Of a stretch of 36,928 nucleotides of DNA, positions 32,390-36,928 are shown piece after piece. The notes beneath the pieces were generated by a model. It saw only the letters and a program-made list of their open reading frames with translations, searched no databases and had not been told where the DNA came from. Location of the stretch: contig JAUICI010000017.1 of NCBI GenBank assembly GCA_030427935.1, forward strand, positions 1 through 36,928, written 5' to 3'. Position numbers and translations under genes: made by a program. Position 1 is the first letter of the stretch. Each line of letters starts with the position of its first letter. This DNA comes from Bacteroidia bacterium. Lineage in GTDB: Bacteria; Bacteroidota; Bacteroidia; Flavobacteriales_D; Crocinitomicaceae.

Positions 32390-33580
32390 TTAACTCAGTC
32401 GCTTAAATTCTCTTCTAAATCTTAGGAATGGTTTCTCAAAATACTTGTAGCTCAAATGGGCAATGATGATGGTCATTATTAAAGCTACAACAGGAAAAAC
32501 AAACTTTGCAAATCCAGTTAAATCACCCTGCCAAACTGCTACTCCGAATACAATGAAATCAATAACCAGTATATGGAACATATAGGAACCATAACTGATT
32601 TTTCCTAAATAAGAGAGAATCTTAAGATTTCTCAACTTAAAAACTGAATTTGAACTGAAAGTTTGCTCGATGATGGCAAATCCTACAATAGATGGTATAA
32701 CTATAGCATTGACAACATTCAAAATAACATTTCCATAGAAAAGCCCGGCTACAATTAAATAAGCAATGAAGGCAAAATAGACATAGTTCAAAAATCCTTT
32801 TTCCAAGGATTTGATATACTCAACTAAATCTTTTTTCTCTCTCACATGCACCGCAACTAATGCTCCAATTCCGAAATCAGATAAATAGTAAAGTGTATTG
32901 TAATAAGAATGGAAATCCTTAAATATTTCAAGCTCCGTAAAAAATCCAGACGAGATTCTATAAATAACCCCGATGAAGATCATGGCATAAGAAACACTCT
33001 TTAAGTTTCTGCCCAAAACGTTGATAACAAAGCCCCAGACAACATAGAATTGAACTTCAACAGCAATGGTCCACAGAATCACTAATCCAGTGAAATAATC
33101 GGCTCCATTTGCGAAATGAAAGAAGTTGGAATTAAAGGTAAGAAATGGAAATATTGGAGGGAATTTGAAATTATAATTGAGGTCAAGAAATGCTACTGTT
33201 TTTGGTATGCCTATGTAAATGAGCAATAATACCACTCCATATAACGGGAGAATTCTTAAAGCCCGTCTTTTGTAAAAAGATAAAAGTTTGAAAGTACCGT
33301 AATACTCAATTTCTCTGATGGCCAGAGCGGTAATCAAAAATGCGGAAATGGTGAAGAACAACTCAATTCCGAAAACCCCACCAAATGTAAGTGAATGATC
33401 CACATAACTGGAAGTATCGGCTGAGATTTCTTCTCTGTAAAAGGTTTTCATATGCATGATGAAGACCAGAAAAAAACCAATAAAACGCATGGCATCTAAG
33501 TCTTTATAGTGCAGCCTTTTTGATTTTTTTTTCTTCTTTAATGCTTTTTCCAAATCCTTTCGATTTTGTATCGGGTTCAA
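32390..33580 (-). CDS. Membrane acyltransferase (AT3/OafA family)
   Basis: An integral membrane O-acyltransferase of the acyltransferase 3 family that modifies envelope sugars, 396 residues. The family R-x10-H motif is present as Arg32 ... His43 (RFIGFFLVFIMH), and the SFYKRRALRILPLY block follows. About ten hydrophobic helices span the rest. The N-terminus is a Lys-rich cytoplasmic stretch (KKKKKSKRLHYKDLD). The acceptor is unknown; polysaccharide, lipid A or peptidoglycan are all possible. It converges on the PorU-like gene, ten bases apart, and diverges from lnt. Confidence 0.9.
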   Translation of the reverse strand: MNPIQNRKDLEKALKKKKKSKRLHYKDLDAMRFIGFFLVFIMHMKTFYREEISADTSSYVDHSLTFGGVFGIELFFTISAFLITALAIREIEYYGTFKLLSFYKRRALRILPLYGVVLLLIYIGIPKTVAFLDLNYNFKFPPIFPFLTFNSNFFHFANGADYFTGLVILWTIAVEVQFYVVWGFVINVLGRNLKSVSYAMIFIGVIYRISSGFFTELEIFKDFHSYYNTLYYLSDFGIGALVAVHVREKKDLVEYIKSLEKGFLNYVYFAFIAYLIVAGLFYGNVILNVVNAIVIPSIVGFAIIEQTFSSNSVFKLRNLKILSYLGKISYGSYMFHILVIDFIVFGVAVWQGDLTGFAKFVFPVVALIMTIIIAHLSYKYFEKPFLRFRREFKRLS

Positions 33581-33648
33581 AGTTATTATTTATACTGAAA
33601 AATTAAGAATAGGTTCTTTCTTAGTTCCAATTCCGGATAAATAAATGA

Positions 33649-33656
33649 TATCTTTG
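33649..33656 (+). promoter_or_regulatory. -7 promoter box TATCTTTG abutting the lnt start
   Basis: TATCTTTG matches TAnnTTTG and is separated from the lnt ATG at 33661 only by CACC. Transcription would start near the ATG, giving a leaderless or nearly leaderless mRNA. The -33 element is poor. Confidence 0.5.
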
Positions 33657-33660
33657 CACC

Positions 33661-35262
33661 ATGAAATTAAGCGTGAAACACAGGCTAATCCTAGCCACTT
33701 TAACCGGATTGCTTTTGGCAGTTTCTTTTCCTGCAGTCGGAGGATTAGGACCAATCGCTTTAATCGCCTTAGTTCCGCTTTTACTTTTGGAAGAGGATCT
33801 TTTTCGAAATAAAGAACGCTCTTATAAAATCTATTTGTACGCTTTTATCACGTTTTTCCTGTATAATTTAATTACGGTTTGGTGGATTTGGTTTGCTTCT
33901 CCAGGTGGTGCGGTTATGGCAGTGTTTGCAAATGCCATTGTGATGATTTTTCCAATTGCGGCATTTCATCTGACTAAAAAGTTTGTTGGAAGAAAAGAAG
34001 GCTATATTGGACTTTTCTTCTACTGGTTAGGTTTTGAATACATGCATTACCACTGGGAACTCAGCTGGCCCTGGTTGAACTATGGAAATATGTTTGCGAA
34101 CTATCACCCTCTTGTACAATGGTATGAATATTCCGGTGTATTGGGTGGATCGATGTGGATACTGGTTTCAAATCTCATTGCTTATTTAATACTTAAAAAT
34201 GTATTCGTTCATCGCGAGTCATTTAAAGTTCAAACACCTTTACTTTTTCTTCTAGGATTGGTCATCCTTATTCCAATTTCTATTTCCTCCATCATGTATT
34301 TTGGTCATGAAAATGACGGGGACGAACTTGATATTATAGTTATTCAACCCAATATTGATCCCTATAAAAAATTCTCTTCCATTACTCCACAAGAACAATT
34401 GGAAACCATTATCAGATTAGCGGAGGAGAATATGGATGAAGACGTAGATTTAATCATTGCTCCTGAAACGGCTTTGCCCATGTCGATTAATGAGGAAGGA
34501 ATTGAAACCAATCGATTTATTACAATTCTATCCAAGAAAATGGAAGATTGGGGAGGTCCAGATATTTTGATCGGGTCCTCAACACATCGATATTTCTCCG
34601 AAAAACAAAGCTTTGCTTCAAGAAAATTACCCGATGGAAACTGGTTGGAAGCCTATAATTCTGCTTTATTAATTTCCAAAAACAAACCTGTTCAAATTTA
34701 CCATAAATCGCAATTGGTTCTTGGGGTAGAACGACTCCCATTTCCCGTTTTGTTTGAAGGCATGGCTATAGATATGGGAGGAACTACTGGGACACTGGGC
34801 TCTGAAAAAGAACCTTTTTGTTTGAAGTCGAAAGGATTGAATATAACCCCATGTATTTGTTATGAATCGGTCTATGGAGGCTATGTATCTGAATTTTCAA
34901 GACTCGAAAGTGATTTTATCGCAATTATTACAAATGATGGATGGTGGAAGGACACCCCAGGCTATAGGCAGCATCTAAGCTTTGCCCGTTTAAGAGCTAT
35001 CGAAAATAGAAAGTATATAGCCAGAAGTGCAAATACGGGTATTTCAGCTATTTTGGATTCGAAAGGTGATATCTTGGAGCGCACAAGTTGGTGGGAACCT
35101 GCAGCTATTCGAGGGAAGATCAAATTGTCTAGAAAAGAAACATTTTATGTGAAATATGGAGATATCATAGGAAGAGTCTCAGGATTTACGGCAGTCTTGA
35201 TGCTAATATTTACTTTGTTTAAATTTCTTCGCTCTTTCGGTCCTCTCGCTAAAAAAGAATAA
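33661..35262 (+). CDS. lnt: Apolipoprotein N-acyltransferase
   Basis: Inner-membrane enzyme that adds the third acyl chain to the N-terminal cysteine of lipoproteins, 533 residues. The N-terminal half is a set of membrane helices (residues about 8-220). The C-terminal periplasmic nitrilase domain holds the catalytic triad Glu269 (IIAPETALP), Lys349 (YHKSQLVLGVERLPFP) and Cys400 (CICYESVYG), followed by the conserved TNDGWW and ARLRAIENRKYIARSANTG. Length and motif spacing match E. coli Lnt. The start is the ATG at 33661, four bases after a perfect -7 box. A DUF2490 gene follows 11 bases later. The many lipoproteins in this window are plausible substrates. Confidence 0.96.
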   Translation: MKLSVKHRLILATLTGLLLAVSFPAVGGLGPIALIALVPLLLLEEDLFRNKERSYKIYLYAFITFFLYNLITVWWIWFASPGGAVMAVFANAIVMIFPIAAFHLTKKFVGRKEGYIGLFFYWLGFEYMHYHWELSWPWLNYGNMFANYHPLVQWYEYSGVLGGSMWILVSNLIAYLILKNVFVHRESFKVQTPLLFLLGLVILIPISISSIMYFGHENDGDELDIIVIQPNIDPYKKFSSITPQEQLETIIRLAEENMDEDVDLIIAPETALPMSINEEGIETNRFITILSKKMEDWGGPDILIGSSTHRYFSEKQSFASRKLPDGNWLEAYNSALLISKNKPVQIYHKSQLVLGVERLPFPVLFEGMAIDMGGTTGTLGSEKEPFCLKSKGLNITPCICYESVYGGYVSEFSRLESDFIAIITNDGWWKDTPGYRQHLSFARLRAIENRKYIARSANTGISAILDSKGDILERTSWWEPAAIRGKIKLSRKETFYVKYGDIIGRVSGFTAVLMLIFTLFKFLRSFGPLAKKE

Positions 35263-35273
35263 TTCCATTCTTA

Positions 35274-36014
35274 TTGGTATTGAAAAGAGTCATACTTATT
35301 ATCGCAACCCTTTTTATCTTCTCTATTGAAGGTCACTCACAGGATCTATTTTTTCAAAGAGGAGAGGTTTGGTTTCAGGAAATATTCAAGATTCGAAAGA
35401 ATGACGGCCTTTTTCATATTGATTTTGCTGGTAGATCAAATGATTGGTTCAGTAATTTTAATCGATTTCATGTGCGTACCGGAGGAGGCTACATAATCAA
35501 CGATCATTGGAGTGTTTTTGGAATGCTGGGCTATTTTTATACCAATACAGGTGTCTCTAAGGTACATGATTGCAGAATTAATTTCGATGCCAACTATAAG
35601 ACGAATATTTTCAATTCTAGAGTGCTGTTTAACTACAGAATTCGACAGGCTTACAGAAGGATATTAGGAATTGAAGGTTACGAAAACTCTTTAAGAATGC
35701 GGAATAGATTTGGAATAACAGTCCCAATTAACAATCCAGCAATTCAAAAAAACACTTGGTACTTTCAATTTGAAGATGAGTTGTTCTTTGAGTTATTGGA
35801 ATGGAATCCGAACTTTTTGGGATCAAATAGAGTTGTCTCAAGCTTTGGATGGTACCTCAATCCAAATATCTCATTTGAATTGTCTTATTGCTGGGAAACA
35901 GACTTTGTTTTAGAGGATAATATCATTTTTGGAAATCATATTTTCTGGTTGAAATTCAATCAGACCATAGATTTAAGTGGGAAAGGGAAGAAGCGTAGTC
36001 CTCAAGAAGAATAA
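35274..36014 (+). CDS. DUF2490 family protein
   Basis: An exported 246-residue protein of the DUF2490 family, predicted to form an outer-membrane beta-barrel; its function is unknown. The signal peptide is [20 protein letters not shown]. Alternating strands include [84 protein letters not shown] and [11 protein letters not shown], as in the family. There is no ATG before the signal peptide: an in-frame stop lies at 35250, and the candidates are TTG at 35274 or TTG at 35280. The latter gives the cleaner n-region MKRVILI. It begins 11 bases after lnt and is probably cotranscribed with it. Confidence 0.82.
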   Translation: MVLKRVILIIATLFIFSIEGHSQDLFFQRGEVWFQEIFKIRKNDGLFHIDFAGRSNDWFSNFNRFHVRTGGGYIINDHWSVFGMLGYFYTNTGVSKVHDCRINFDANYKTNIFNSRVLFNYRIRQAYRRILGIEGYENSLRMRNRFGITVPINNPAIQKNTWYFQFEDELFFELLEWNPNFLGSNRVVSSFGWYLNPNISFELSYCWETDFVLEDNIIFGNHIFWLKFNQTIDLSGKGKKRSPQEE

Positions 36015-36091
36015 TATTTTGCCGGGATAATGGAGTTTTTAACTTTGTATGGAAAGCAAAAAAAATAGTATTTTCGCACAAAATTTTTTTT

Positions 36092-36928
36092 ATGGCAAAT
36101 TACTTGGATTTTGAAGAGTCTCTAAAAGATCTTTACGAAGAGATTGAGAAGGTTAAAAGTGTTGAAGAAAAAACGGGAGTTAATGCCAATTCAACTGTAA
36201 AAGAACTCGAAACAAAATTAAAAGAAAAGACCAAGGAAATATTTGAAAATCTTACGCCTTGGCAGCGAGTTCAATTATCAAGACATCCAGACAGACCCTA
36301 TACTTTAGAATATATCAATGCTATCACGGATGGAAACTTCTTAGAGTTACACGGTGATCGAAACTTTAAAGACGATAAAGCCATGGTAGGTGGTTTTGGT
36401 GAAGTTGATGGTCAAACTATCATGTTCGTTGGTCAGCAAAAAGGTGCAAACACCAAAATGAGACAATATCGAAATTTTGGAATGGCCAATCCTGAAGGGT
36501 ACAGAAAAGCACTTCGTTTGATGAAGTTAGCGGAGAAATTTAATAAACCAATTGTCACTTTTATTGATACGCCTGGAGCTTATCCTGGACTTGAAGCTGA
36601 AGAAAGAGGACAAGGGGAAGCAATTGCAAGAAATATTTATGAAATGATGCAATTGAAAGTACCGGTAATCTGTATCATTATTGGAGAAGGTGCTTCTGGA
36701 GGAGCCTTGGGAATTGGTGTTGGAGATCGCGTATTGATGTTGGAAAATGCCTGGTATTCTGTAATTTCACCAGAAAACTGTTCGTCTATTTTATGGCGAA
36801 GCTGGGAGCATAAAGAAAAAGCAGCCGAAGCACTTAAACTAACTGCAACAGACGCTAAGAAAATTAAAGTTGTTGATGGGATTATAAAAGAGCCTATTGG
36901 AGGTGCGCATAGCGATAGAGAAAAAACA
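36092..36928 (+). CDS. accA: Acetyl-CoA carboxylase carboxyltransferase subunit alpha (partial)
   Basis: Alpha subunit of the carboxyltransferase that moves the carboxyl group from biotin to acetyl-CoA, the committed step of fatty acid synthesis. The visible 279 residues include the N-terminal coiled helix ([20 protein letters not shown]), the acetyl-CoA region [53 protein letters not shown] and [23 protein letters not shown]. The gene runs off the window end with roughly 40 residues missing. A TATTTTCG box with one mismatch lies 15 bases before the ATG, with TTTG 21 bases upstream of it, so it may have its own promoter. Confidence 0.97.
   Translation, partial: MANYLDFEESLKDLYEEIEKVKSVEEKTGVNANSTVKELETKLKEKTKEIFENLTPWQRVQLSRHPDRPYTLEYINAITDGNFLELHGDRNFKDDKAMVGGFGEVDGQTIMFVGQQKGANTKMRQYRNFGMANPEGYRKALRLMKLAEKFNKPIVTFIDTPGAYPGLEAEERGQGEAIARNIYEMMQLKVPVICIIIGEGASGGALGIGVGDRVLMLENAWYSVISPENCSSILWRSWEHKEKAAEALKLTATDAKKIKVVDGIIKEPIGGAHSDREKT

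Overview
The window looks like chromosomal DNA from a low-GC Bacteroidota, most likely a flavobacterium-like lineage. The evidence is a PorV/PorQ-family barrel overlapping a long PorU-type sortase (type IX secretion), a GldA-like gliding ABC ATPase, a CHU_C-type sorting domain, many lipoproteins, and promoters of the Bacteroidota type (TTTG ... TAnnTTTG) with little Shine-Dalgarno signal. No tRNA, rRNA, CRISPR array, phage or plasmid module is visible, and no gene-free stretch exceeds about 300 bases.

Layout. 1-1621: a truncated Y-family polymerase (dinB-like) diverges from an XRE/S24 LexA-like self-cleaving repressor, a compact SOS-type cassette. 1636-6569: a secreted FG-GAP-like protein, a tiny secreted protein that is little more than a CHU_C domain, a large exported WD40-caspase protein and a small lipoprotein. 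6767-9321: a DUF1800/DUF1501 pair. 9385-9938: an IS200-like Y1 (RAYT-type) transposase between two hairpins. 9951-13244: metK and gldA on the minus strand, with rsgA diverging. 13359-19858: an orphan PstS-like lipoprotein, a beta-sandwich lipoprotein overlapping a 1119-residue WG-repeat protein, then an M23 peptidase lipoprotein and a Cys-rich lipoprotein on the opposite strand. 19942-26035: a dipeptidyl peptidase IV, a lipoprotein, a stand-alone molybdopterin oxidoreductase and pssA. 26132-32379: the PorV-like/PorU2-like pair. 32390-36928: an acyltransferase, lnt, a DUF2490 protein and the 5' part of accA.

Many genes serve the envelope: phospholipid synthesis (pssA), fatty acid synthesis (accA), lipoprotein maturation (lnt), murein processing (M23), type IX secretion and gliding. 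They form short transcription units rather than one operon.

The most distinctive non-coding signal is a set of short palindromes, in at least four sequence families, at gene ends. One family occurs as a perfect 36-bp palindrome both beside the Y1 transposase and 7.7 kb away. Three minus-strand genes end inside such palindromes. This is best read as a REP/RAYT-like system that has repeatedly rewritten gene 3' ends.
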